A DNA stretch of 64,000 nucleotides, taken from the NCBI GenBank assembly GCA_028280505.1, contig JANQLO010000027.1, forward strand, positions 1-64,000. The letters are read 5' to 3'. The DNA comes from Chromatiales bacterium. GTDB taxonomy: Bacteria; Pseudomonadota; Gammaproteobacteria; Chromatiales; Chromatiaceae. Shown piece by piece: positions 9,812 to 16,717 of the stretch; positions within the stretch are counted from its first letter, which is position 1; each line of letters begins with the position of its first letter. Under the pieces are notes generated by a model. It had not been told where the DNA came from. It did not search any database and saw only the letters and a list, made by a program, of their open reading frames with translations. The position numbers were made by a program, and so were the translations under genes.

Positions 9812-12800
9812 ATGGCAATGCACGCAACGAGCCCCTTCCGATCCCGGTTTCTCGACTATCTCGCCTTGATCCTTGTGCTGGGGCTCTGCCTCGGCCTGCC
9901 GGGCCCGGGGCACGCCCAGGATACCGACGCGCCAATCGACCCGGCAGCACTGGAGAGCCAGCGCAAGGCCATCGAAAGCGACGTCAACCTCGGCGAAGAA
10001 CAAAAGACCCAGGCGCTGACAAAGCTCGACGAGGCCGGCGGCCTACTGGAAAAAGCCGCCCGAGCCGATGCGCAAGCCAACGAATTGCAGCAGCGCATTC
10101 GTAAGGCCCCGGATGAGATAAACAAGCTCAAACAAGAAGGGACACCGCCGGAGACTTTCGATTCGCAGCAACTTTCGAACTGGACCAGCGAACAGCTCGA
10201 AACCGCCTTGACCGAGCAACAGGCCGCATTGAACGATCTCCAGGCGGCACTGGCAGCAAGTGACCGTGAATTGACGCGCTATTTGAGTTTTGCACGCAAC
10301 GGCGCAGCCGACCTGGCCGCGCTTCAAACACAGCTCAGCGAACTCGATGTTCCGGAAGAAGTCGCCAAAGACGAACAAGGCGCTCACCTCACGGCCGCGG
10401 CCGAACGTCTGTTGGTACTGGCGAAACAGCGTGAACTCGAGGCCAGGGCCTCGCTGATGCGCCTTCAGCAAAGCAATCTGAACCTACTCACCGAGCTATC
10501 GCAATTGAGCCGCGACATCGCGGCATCCAAAGTCGAAAGCATAACGGCGCAGACATCGATGCTGCGCGCGCGAATCACCCAGCGCCGCAAGGCCGATGCG
10601 GATGCTGCACTGGCGGCCGCCAGCGAGGCACTGTCCGAATCCGGCGAACAGACCCGATCGATCCAGCAGAAAATCTCCGATCTGGCCACCGAACAAACCG
10701 AGCTGATCGACCGTGAATCGGAGATAGACCGGCGCATCGAGCAAGTCACTCGACAGAACGATGAGATCAAACGTGATCACGAACGCATTCAACAGATTAT
10801 GGAACTTGGCGGCGCTACCGCTCAGGTCTCCACATTGCTGCAAAAACGCCGTTCGCTCGCACCGTCGCCCAAGACCCTGACGCGACGCGCACTCGACTAT
10901 CAAGAGGCCATAAGCGACGCCGCGCTACGTCAGCTCACCCTCGACGAGTTGCTCTACGAAACCCGGGGTATCGAAAAACAAATCCAACCGCTCATGGACG
11001 ACATGGCGGCAATACCAGACTACGCCGAGCGTGAACAAGTACGCCAGGCCCTGCGCGAGGCTTGGACGAACTATCGTCAAGTCCTGCTGACATTGTGGAA
11101 AGACTACACACGCTATATCGGCAAGCTGTCGGCACTCGAGGCCGGCACACGCGAGTTGCTCGCCTCGACCGCTGCCTATCGCGCCTCCATCGACGACCGC
11201 CTGCTCTGGATGCCGAGTACCGAGATCAGCCCACTCGATCAACCCGAAATGTTGCTCTCCGGGCTGCAATGGCTGGTCGCGCCCGACAACATCGCGCAAC
11301 TGCTGCAGAACATCCCGAAAATTGCGACGCAACAGGGTCCGGCCCTGCTGCTTTGGCTGGCGCTTTTGGTCATTACCTTTGTCTTTCGATCGAGCGCACG
11401 CCAGGGCCTTGCCGAAACCGCACAGGCAACGCAGAAGGTTCGCACCGACAGCATTCGAGTCACCCTGCGCGCCATCGGTCACACACTCGCACTGATTCTG
11501 CCCTGGCCCTTGGCGTTCATTGGCGCGGGCCTGTTGCTGGGTCGAATCGATGCCATTGACGACTACTCCGCGATCCTCTCCACCGGCTTGCAAAGTGTCG
11601 GCCATACGCTGCTGTTCATCGGCACACTGCGGCATCTCTGCCAAACCAACGGGCTCGCACGCGCGCATTTGTCGTGGGATCCGGTGTTGTGCGATCACTT
11701 GGGCAAAACCGCGACCTGGCTGCTGCAATTCGCCGCACCGCTGGCCTTTTTCATCACCATCGGTGCGGCTACCGTACCCTCGGCCTTCGTCAACCTCACT
11801 ACCGTATTGCAAACCGACCAGCCCGGACTGATCTCGATGGGACGCCTGGCCCTGATCACGTTGACCCTGTTGTTCGCCATTGCGATCTATCGGGTATGGC
11901 GCAAAAAGGGCGCGGTCATGGACTCGTTCGCCGAATCCGGCGAACGTTCGCAGTGGGCGCAGTACCACATCATCTGGTTCATACCGGCAATGTTGATCCC
12001 GATCGGCCTGAGCCTGGGTGCATTGATCGGTTATTTCTATACGGCGACCTTCCTCGCCGGCAAGGTCGGCGAGACCGTTTGGTTCATCATTTTGCTGATG
12101 TTCTTTAAAGACTTGCTGCTACGCGGTCTTTATGTGGCCCAACGCCGGCTGCGTTTTGCCGAGGCGCTGCGCTATCGCGAAGAGGTCCAGGCACAACGTG
12201 AAGCCGGCGACGAAACGCCCGCGTCCGGCGAGTTACCGCTCGACGAAGAGAAGATCGACTACGGCCGTCTCGGCAGCCAGGCTCGCCAACTCGTGCGCCT
12301 GGGTTATACCGTCAGCATGTTGGTCGGGTTCTGGTGGATCTGGCAGGAGGTGATCCCGGCACTCAATGTGTTCGACCGAATACCCCTGCCGGTATCCACG
12401 ACCAAGATGGTCGACGGTGTCAGCACCGAAATACCCCTAACCCTGGGTGACGTATTCGCCGGCCTGCTGCTCGGCGGCCTGGCCCTGTTCGCCGCCCGCA
12501 ACATCCCTGCCCTGCTCGAACTCACCTTGCTGCAGCGCTTGCCGCTTAGTCGGGCATCGCGCTATGCGATTACGACGCTCACGCAATACATCGTCGCAAT
12601 GATCGGCATATTCATTACCTTCAATGCCCTGGGTCTTCAATGGTCGAGCATTCAATGGCTGGTGGCGGCACTGTCGGTCGGTCTTGGTTTCGGGCTGCAG
12701 GAGATCGTCGCCAATTTCATCAGCGGGATCATCCTGTTGTTCGAACAGCCGATCCGTGTCGGCGACGTGGTCACCGTCGAAGGCACCACCGGTACGGTAT

Positions 12801-13264
12801 CGCGTATCCGTATCCGTGCCACGACCATTGTCAACTGGGAACGCCAGGAGCTGGTGATCCCGAACAAATCCTTCATCACCGGCACGCTGATCAACTGGAC
12901 CCTATCGGACACCGTCAATCGCATCATCGTCAACGTCGGCGTGTCTTACGACACCGACACCAAGCGGGCCATGAAGCTGATGAAAGAAGCCGCGGTGAAA
13001 AATTCTCGGGTCATCGACGATCCGGCACCGCTCGTTTCTTTCGAAGCCTTCGGCGATAACGCGTTGAACCTGGTCATGCGGGCCTACATCAACGACCTGG
13101 ACAACCGACTCAACACCGCGACCGAGCTGCATCAGGAGATACTGGACAAGTTCCGCGCCGCGAACATCGAAATCTCCTTCCCGCAACGCGATGTCCATTT
13201 GGACACCAACCAGCCCCTGGAGTTGGTGCTCCGCCGTGATGCCAAGGCATTGCAGGAATCGTAG
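9812..13264 (+). CDS. MscK/KefA-type mechanosensitive channel
   Basis: This encodes a large inner-membrane mechanosensitive channel of about 1150 residues, the MscK size class. From the ATG at 9812 the protein opens with a signal peptide ending near PGPGHAQ. A periplasmic coiled-coil region of about 450 residues rich in Gln, Glu and Ala follows. Next come a series of hydrophobic helices and the MscS core, which starts with a glycine/alanine-rich pore helix (VAALSVGLGFGLQEIVANF) and a beta domain (VGDVVTVEGTTGTVSRI). The upstream in-frame ATG at 9740 would bury the signal peptide and is unlikely. Such channels jettison solutes on hypo-osmotic shock, and the gene is divergent from the sucrose-synthesis operon. 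Confidence 0.9.
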   Translation: MAMHATSPFRSRFLDYLALILVLGLCLGLPGPGHAQDTDAPIDPAALESQRKAIESDVNLGEEQKTQALTKLDEAGGLLEKAARADAQANELQQRIRKAPDEINKLKQEGTPPETFDSQQLSNWTSEQLETALTEQQAALNDLQAALAASDRELTRYLSFARNGAADLAALQTQLSELDVPEEVAKDEQGAHLTAAAERLLVLAKQRELEARASLMRLQQSNLNLLTELSQLSRDIAASKVESITAQTSMLRARITQRRKADADAALAAASEALSESGEQTRSIQQKISDLATEQTELIDRESEIDRRIEQVTRQNDEIKRDHERIQQIMELGGATAQVSTLLQKRRSLAPSPKTLTRRALDYQEAISDAALRQLTLDELLYETRGIEKQIQPLMDDMAAIPDYAEREQVRQALREAWTNYRQVLLTLWKDYTRYIGKLSALEAGTRELLASTAAYRASIDDRLLWMPSTEISPLDQPEMLLSGLQWLVAPDNIAQLLQNIPKIATQQGPALLLWLALLVITFVFRSSARQGLAETAQATQKVRTDSIRVTLRAIGHTLALILPWPLAFIGAGLLLGRIDAIDDYSAILSTGLQSVGHTLLFIGTLRHLCQTNGLARAHLSWDPVLCDHLGKTATWLLQFAAPLAFFITIGAATVPSAFVNLTTVLQTDQPGLISMGRLALITLTLLFAIAIYRVWRKKGAVMDSFAESGERSQWAQYHIIWFIPAMLIPIGLSLGALIGYFYTATFLAGKVGETVWFIILLMFFKDLLLRGLYVAQRRLRFAEALRYREEVQAQREAGDETPASGELPLDEEKIDYGRLGSQARQLVRLGYTVSMLVGFWWIWQEVIPALNVFDRIPLPVSTTKMVDGVSTEIPLTLGDVFAGLLLGGLALFAARNIPALLELTLLQRLPLSRASRYAITTLTQYIVAMIGIFITFNALGLQWSSIQWLVAALSVGLGFGLQEIVANFISGIILLFEQPIRVGDVVTVEGTTGTVSRIRIRATTIVNWERQELVIPNKSFITGTLINWTLSDTVNRIIVNVGVSYDTDTKRAMKLMKEAAVKNSRVIDDPAPLVSFEAFGDNALNLVMRAYINDLDNRLNTATELHQEILDKFRAANIEISFPQRDVHLDTNQPLELVLRRDAKALQES

Positions 13265-13292
13265 ATCGGAGCGGGCGGAATATCGCGTGATC

Positions 13293-13325
13293 TTTTCTCA
13301 GCGCACCCTATGCGCTCAGAGAAAA
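13293..13325 (-). promoter_or_regulatory. hairpin enclosing the stop codon of the 48-aa ORF
   Basis: On the minus strand a 7-bp arm (TTTTCTC/GAGAAAA), a 2-nt bulge and a 5-bp arm (AGCGC/GCGCT) enclose a 7-nt loop, ATAGGGT, that contains the TAG stop codon of the small basic ORF. No U-run follows on either strand, so it is not a standard terminator. It could be an RNase III or decay site. Confidence 0.5.
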
Positions 13326-13454
13326 CCACGCCTTGCGCAGCGCCTGTTTGTCCCGCCGGCGTTCGGCCTTTTTTGATTTCTGATGCACGCCGCCCTTTTG
13401 TAGCAAGGGGTGGTTGTGCAAGAGATTTCGTGCTCTTTTAGCTTTCGATTTCAT
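13308..13454 (-). CDS. small basic protein, 48 aa, possibly ArfA-like
   Basis: This is an unrecognised 48-residue, strongly basic protein with a good ribosome site (AGAGGA, 7 nt before the ATG), downstream of rtcB on the same strand. Residues 9-20 (ARNLLHNHPLLQ region) loosely recall the ALLHDPLFRQR segment of the ribosome-rescue factor ArfA, and the tail is Lys/Arg-rich (HQKSKKAERRRDKQALRK). Its stop codon lies in the loop of a hairpin. E. coli arfA mRNA is likewise cut or ended at a hairpin near its 3' end to give a non-stop message. The resemblance is from memory and weak; a ribosome- or RNA-binding role is inference. Confidence 0.5.
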   Translation of the reverse strand: MKSKAKRARNLLHNHPLLQKGGVHQKSKKAERRRDKQALRKAWFSLSA

Positions 13455-13479
13455 TTCGCTTTCCTCTTCTATGAAAGCA

Positions 13480-13529
13480 GTGGGCCGAAAACCGGCCCAC
13501 TTAAGGCGTCTCCAACAGTATGAGACGCC
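13480..13529 (-). repeat. two tandem perfect hairpins after rtcB
   Basis: Immediately after the rtcB stop codon come an 8-bp perfect hairpin (GGCGTCTC/GAGACGCC, 9-nt loop, 13505-13529) and a second (GTGGGCCG/CGGCCCAC, 5-nt loop, 13480-13500). Neither has a U-run. They probably act as RNA-stability or processing elements between rtcB and the small basic ORF. Confidence 0.5.
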
Positions 13530-14729
13530 CTACCCTTTCACACACAACACCTGTTTCAGCGTGTGCACCACTTCAACCAGATCGGTCTGGTTTTCCATCA
13601 CCTGGTCGATGTCCTTGTAGGCGCCGGGGATCTCGTCGATCACCCCCTTGTCCTTACGACACTCGACACCCTGGGTCTGGCGTTCCAGATCCGATTGGTC
13701 GAATTGTTTCTTCGCTTTGGTCCGCGACATACGCCGCCCCGCACCGTGCGAACACGAGCAGAAGGCATCGGCATTCCCCTTACCGCGAACGACATAAGAC
13801 TTGGCCCCCATCGAACCCGGGATGATGCCCAACTCACCCTCGCCCGCCCGGATGGCGCCCTTGCGGGTCACATAGACATCCGCGCCGAAGTGATGCTCCT
13901 GCACCACATAGTTGTGATGACAGTTGATCGCCTCCCTGGTGATGCTGAACGACGGCAACTTGCGCGTCAGCACCTCGACGATGGCGCGCATCATCTCGCG
14001 ACGGTTGATCATCGCGTAATCCTGCGCCCAGGCGACCGCCTCGACATACTCGTCGAAATGCTGCGCACCCTCGGTGAAGTAAGCCAAGTCTTTGTCCGGC
14101 AGGCGTCCCAGTTGATCCGCCATATCACGCTGCGCAAGCGCGATGAAGTAACGGCCGATCACATTGCCGATCCCACGAGAACCCGAATGCAGCATGATCC
14201 AGACGTCGTCGTTCTCATCCAGGCACAACTCGATGAAGTGGTTACCACCACCCAGGGTCGCGAGCTGACGTATCCAGATCTCGTAAGGACGCCGTTTCTG
14301 CATCTTGGCGATACCCGGATGCTTCTCCAGGATCACGTCCAGCGTCTTCGCCAGGGGCTTGATGGTCGAACGCCGCACCGGATCGCGCTCGTGCATATCG
14401 AAACCGACCGGCACCGCCTGTTCGATGGCATGACGCAGTTGCCGCAGGCTGTCCGGCAGATCGGCCGCGGTCAGCGAGGTGCGCAAGGCGTTCATTCCAC
14501 AGCCGATATCGACGCCGACCGCCGCCGGCACGATCGCGCCCTTGGTCGGAATCACCGAACCCACGGTCGCGCCGATACCGGCATGCACGTCGGGCATGGC
14601 CGCGACATGATGATGCACGAACGGCATTTGCGACACATTGGTCAATTGATCCAATGCCGCCGACTGGGTATCCCGCGTCCAGATATGTACCGGGACGCGC
14701 CCTTTGTTCAATGTTTGTTGTATAGGCAT
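13530..14729 (-). CDS. rtcB: RNA-splicing ligase RtcB
   Basis: RtcB joins RNA 2',3'-cyclic-phosphate (or 3'-phosphate) ends to 5'-OH ends using GTP and Mn2+, repairing nuclease-cut tRNAs. At 399 residues it is the usual bacterial length. Diagnostic motifs are GVDIGCGMNA (metal-binding Asp/Cys), GGGNHFIELCLD (metal-binding and GTP-pocket region), HSGSRGIGN, and CSCSHGAGR, which carries the His that is guanylylated. It lies 9 nt after an unknown 315-residue gene, implying one operon. The usual partners rtcA and the sigma-54 regulator rtcR are absent; tRNA-like sequences lie upstream of the operon instead. Confidence 0.95.
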   Translation of the reverse strand: MPIQQTLNKGRVPVHIWTRDTQSAALDQLTNVSQMPFVHHHVAAMPDVHAGIGATVGSVIPTKGAIVPAAVGVDIGCGMNALRTSLTAADLPDSLRQLRHAIEQAVPVGFDMHERDPVRRSTIKPLAKTLDVILEKHPGIAKMQKRRPYEIWIRQLATLGGGNHFIELCLDENDDVWIMLHSGSRGIGNVIGRYFIALAQRDMADQLGRLPDKDLAYFTEGAQHFDEYVEAVAWAQDYAMINRREMMRAIVEVLTRKLPSFSITREAINCHHNYVVQEHHFGADVYVTRKGAIRAGEGELGIIPGSMGAKSYVVRGKGNADAFCSCSHGAGRRMSRTKAKKQFDQSDLERQTQGVECRKDKGVIDEIPGAYKDIDQVMENQTDLVEVVHTLKQVLCVKG

Positions 14730-14738
14730 GACACTTTC

Positions 14739-15686
14739 CTACAGGGTCATTCGATAAAAAACGGGCTCGATCCCTTTACGCTGCAAACGCCGGCGTGATC
14801 GACGGCCCTGTAGCATAACGGGCAGCCCTCCGGTTCTTTCGAAACAGAATTGCCGCGGCAGTCGCGTGTACAGCGAACGCGGCGGCCCACATTCGGGATC
14901 GATGCGCTTCAGGCAGTTACCGGTCTCCCAACTGTGGTACCAGATGCGCCCCACCCCTAACTCACGACGAATAAAGCCGATCGTCGCGGCCAGCATCACC
15001 TGATCCCAATCACGCAGATGCGGCTCGACGGCATCCAGATACTCGCGTACCTGCTCCGGCCCGCCGGCGATACACCAGCGCCTGAGAGCCTGTGGATTCT
15101 GCTTGTACCAATCCAGGTATCGACGGAAGCACGCAACCCGCCGTACCCAGTCGCTCTGTATCTCCTCGATCAAGACCTCGTCGTTATCGAAATCGATATC
15201 GAGTCGGGCCCATGCCAGGGTCTCGCGAAAATACTCGCGATCACCCCGCCACAGCTGAGGATGACCGCCGTAATTGAACACCCCGTCCCAACGCGGCTGG
15301 AGCAGTCGTCGCATCAGACGATCGTGCTGTTCGGTGAAGTTCAGATGCAGCACCAGGTTGAAACCCGGTCGCGACGTCTGACCGTAAGCACCGGACTCGT
15401 TGCCCCACAAACCCACGGTCAGCAGATAGTTGCTGCTCGGTTCCACCCAATAATTCGCCAATACGGACGGATCGAGTTCGCCGTTACCGCAGCCGGCAAC
15501 CAAGGGTTTGATACCCGGCTTGTCGAGCAGTCGGCCGAACGGCGAACGCTTCAATGCCGCGATACCGCGCTGGCGTTCGACGGCCATATCGAGCAACTGC
15601 ACCGCATAGTAATCGCGGCAATAGCGATACAGGGTGCGCGTCTTCGGCAGACAATCGACCAGTTCCTGTGCGAATTGTCGTTCCAT
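14739..15686 (-). CDS. RtcB-linked protein of unknown function, 315 aa
   Basis: This unknown cytoplasmic protein is co-transcribed with rtcB. It has a good ribosome site (AAGGAG, 8 nt before the ATG). Visible features are an N-terminal helical segment, GNESGAYGQTSRPGFN near residue 95, the motif VLIEEIQSDW near residue 170, then IWYHSWETG and SLYTRLPRQF in the last third, and a basic stretch (RRSRRRLQRK) near the C-terminus. The order EIQSDW - helix - (Y/T)HSWETG - LYxxLP resembles a module I recall from phage large polyvalent proteins; this is an inference from motif memory. A role in recognising or preparing RNA for RtcB is suggested only by position. Confidence 0.75.
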   Translation of the reverse strand: MERQFAQELVDCLPKTRTLYRYCRDYYAVQLLDMAVERQRGIAALKRSPFGRLLDKPGIKPLVAGCGNGELDPSVLANYWVEPSSNYLLTVGLWGNESGAYGQTSRPGFNLVLHLNFTEQHDRLMRRLLQPRWDGVFNYGGHPQLWRGDREYFRETLAWARLDIDFDNDEVLIEEIQSDWVRRVACFRRYLDWYKQNPQALRRWCIAGGPEQVREYLDAVEPHLRDWDQVMLAATIGFIRRELGVGRIWYHSWETGNCLKRIDPECGPPRSLYTRLPRQFCFERTGGLPVMLQGRRSRRRLQRKGIEPVFYRMTL

Positions 15687-15746
15687 CTCTCGACTCCTTA
15701 TCCGATACCCGATGCAGCGATAGCCAAGCGAATCGAACAGTCCTTA

Positions 15747-15775
15747 TTAAAAGTGCCCGGCCATCAAGGCCGGGC
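15747..15775 (-). terminator. Rho-independent terminator
   Basis: A perfect 8-bp GC stem (GCCCGGCC/GGCCGGGC) with loop TTGAT is followed on the minus strand by CTTTTAA. It ends the transcript that carries the tRNA-like sequences and the 35-codon ORF, 60 nt before the start of the 315-aa gene. It may attenuate or separate expression of the rtcB operon. Confidence 0.75.
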
Positions 15776-15779
15776 CAAG

Positions 15780-15887
15780 TTACACATTGATCTTGACGGT
15801 ATCCTTCAGCACACCGTCCAGACCACCGAACACGGTCAAGCGATCGACCTTGTCGGTTACCTTTTCGAGCGTTTCCAGCTCTTTCAA
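15780..15887 (-). CDS. 35-codon ORF directly after the tRNA-like sequence
   Basis: This short reading frame encodes an amphipathic, charged-helical peptide (begins LKELETLEKV, ends KDTVKINV) with coding-like codon choice. It stops 5 nt before the terminator stem. Only a TTG at 15887 is available as start, with no Shine-Dalgarno. The upstream in-frame sequence is tRNA-like, not protein-like. It is either the 3' remnant of a gene cut by the tRNA-like unit, or a leaderless message made when the tRNA-like RNA is processed away. Translation is unproven. Confidence 0.35.
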   Translation of the reverse strand: MKELETLEKVTDKVDRLTVFGGLDGVLKDTVKINV

Positions 15888-15889
15888 GA

Positions 15890-15963
15890 GTTGGAAAGGA
15901 GGAGTCGAACCTCCGACCTGTCGATTCTGAGTCGATTGCTCTAACCCACTGAGCTATATCCAT
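15890..15963 (-). ncRNA. tRNA-like RNA with CAG anticodon position and defective acceptor stem
   Basis: A 74-nt cloverleaf can be drawn. The D-arm is GCTC/GAGC with loop AGTGGGTTA. The anticodon arm has 4 paired bp plus an A-C mismatch and loop CTCAGAA, putting CAG at positions 34-36. The variable loop is 5 nt and the T-arm is perfect (GGAGG TTCGACT CCTCC). The acceptor stem pairs only 5 of 7 positions (A-A and T-T mismatches), position 73 is C and no CCA is encoded. CAG would be a leucine anticodon, yet bacterial tRNA-Leu has a long variable arm, as does the genuine tRNA-Leu(CAG) at 53769. It lies upstream of the rtcB operon on the same strand. I read it as a tRNA mimic or pseudo-tRNA. Confidence 0.7.
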
Positions 15964-16070
15964 GTGGTGTCTTCAACGACCTTTCGGTGCGGTATACCTG
16001 TATGCAGCGCAAGAGGCACCGGCGGGTCTCGGAAACCCGACCACAGTCACCGGAACGTCCCTTGAGGACC

Positions 16071-16098
16071 TGGTACGCCTGCCGGGAATCGAAACCAT
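16071..16098 (-). ncRNA. tRNA 3'-end-like fragment (weak T-arm plus CCA)
   Basis: The minus strand reads as a T-loop-like segment (TTCGATT) in a poor stem, then a 7-nt 3' acceptor strand CAGGCGT, discriminator A and CCA. A matching 5' acceptor strand (ACGCCTG) is not found nearby, and the D and anticodon arms are not recognisable. It is interpretable only together with the neighbouring tRNA-like sequences. Confidence 0.3.
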
Positions 16099-16134
16099 GC
16101 AGACGAAATCACTTTTCAATCTCATCCCTCACTC

Positions 16135-16200
16135 TGGTGGGCCACACAGGATTCGAACCTGTACCGATCAACTCAGGGGCGTGCTAACGATTCATACACG
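16135..16200 (-). ncRNA. partial tRNA-like sequence with T-arm, 3' acceptor strand and CCA
   Basis: The minus strand has a D-arm-like hairpin (CGTG/CACG, loop ending GTTAG) and a CCCCTGA segment as in tRNA-Ile(GAT). A perfect T-arm (ACAGG TTCGAAT CCTGT) follows, then the 3' acceptor strand GTGGCCC, discriminator A and an encoded CCA. The anticodon stem does not close and no GGGCCAC 5' acceptor strand is present at the right distance. It resembles a tRNA that has lost its 5' acceptor and anticodon pairing, on the same strand as the rtcB operon. Confidence 0.5.
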
Positions 16201-16395
16201 ATCATCTGTGGTGCTTTCGCAGTAAGAATAGGTTCTGCCGTGCAGACTCCCCAATCTCCGGCTCATCCCTCCCCGCCGGCCCGATAGGCAACTCGATCAC
16301 ACATCCTCGGGCCAAGAGATGCGGCTGTACCATCCGGTACAGAACGCTCCATCAATACATTCGGTCCACACAGCGTTGTTACGAAATTCCGGGCA

Positions 16396-16429
16396 ACAAA
16401 AAACCCCGGGGCAATCGCCAACCGGGGTT
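16396..16429 (-). terminator. Rho-independent terminator of the 47-aa ORF
   Basis: An 8-bp stem (AACCCCGG/CCGGGGTT) is followed on the minus strand by six T residues. A second perfect 9-bp hairpin (GAAGGCGTC/GACGCCTTC, 16441-16467) lies between it and the small ORF. Together they isolate that ORF from the rtcB-locus leader. Confidence 0.75.
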
Positions 16430-16488
16430 CTCGTCTTCCGGAAGGCGTCCAGTTTCATGACGCCTTCACGGTGAACATCGTGGAAGCG

Positions 16489-16632
16489 TCAATTCATGAC
16501 CAGCTTGTTCTCATGGCCGGATTGATCGGCGACAAACAGATCGATGCTTTGCACGCGGCACACCGATGCGCCCGGCGCCGAAGCGCCGAATCCCGCAAGC
16601 GAACGATTGTTATGTCTACCGATGAACAGCAC
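16489..16632 (-). CDS. small unknown protein, 47 aa, divergent from XRE regulator
   Basis: This GTG-start ORF has a strong ribosome site (AAGGAG, 6 nt before the start), a candidate divergent promoter and a strong terminator, so it is a complete small transcription unit. The peptide starts MLFIGRHNNR, contains a GFGASAPGAS stretch and ends ENKLVMN. I do not recognise it. Its arrangement with a divergent HTH regulator suggests it is controlled by that regulator. An alternative is an in-frame upstream start, but nothing there has a comparable ribosome site. Confidence 0.5.
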   Translation of the reverse strand: MLFIGRHNNRSLAGFGASAPGASVCRVQSIDLFVADQSGHENKLVMN

Positions 16633-16689
16633 GCTGTGCTCCTTAATGAATCCGATACGCGAAAGGTTGCCCTTCCAACTTGGGCGGCA

Positions 16690-16717
16690 AGTATAATCAC
16701 CAAACCCGACTTTGCAA
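16690..16717. promoter_or_regulatory. overlapping divergent promoters
   Basis: On the minus strand TTGCAA (16712-16717) and TATACT (16690-16695), 16 bp apart, form a good sigma-70 promoter for the 47-aa ORF. On the plus strand TATAAT (16692-16697) could serve the regulator gene. The two -10 elements overlap, so the promoters would compete. The inverted pair TTTGCA/TGCAAG just before the regulator ATG is a possible autoregulatory operator. Confidence 0.5.

Larger units (their letters stand above)
15964..16395 (-). other. rtcB-locus leader region, RNA-structure rich, no protein gene
   Basis: This stretch lies between a terminator and the tRNA-like RNA and has no supported protein gene. It holds two T-arm/CCA fragments (separate entries). 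A third T-arm-like hairpin, CGGGT TTCCGAG ACCCG, lies at about 16023-16039, and there is an 8-nt palindrome GGTATACC near 15993. No clear sigma-70 or sigma-54 promoter was found for the leftward transcript. Confidence 0.5.

Noticed and set aside
13293..13325. The hairpin as an ordinary terminator for the MscK-like gene
   Set aside because: No U-run follows on the plus strand; it fits better as a structure around the stop of the small minus-strand ORF, though a bidirectional role is not excluded.
13563..14798. A 411-codon open frame antisense to rtcB
   Set aside because: RtcB on the minus strand is fully conserved; the opposite frame has His/Arg/Asp-rich, non-protein-like composition.
14739..15686. 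Prophage origin of the RtcB locus because of the polyvalent-protein-like motif
   Set aside because: No integrase, capsid, terminase or other phage gene is present and base composition matches the surrounding genes.
15484..15963. A 159-codon minus-strand frame running through the tRNA-like RNA, terminator and the 5' part of the 315-aa gene
   Set aside because: It crosses a strong terminator and overlaps a well-supported gene in another frame; the sequence is not protein-like.
15890..15963. Calling the tRNA-like sequence a functional tRNA-Leu(CAG)
   Set aside because: Short variable loop, two acceptor mismatches, C at position 73 and no CCA; a proper tRNA-Leu(CAG) exists at 53769.
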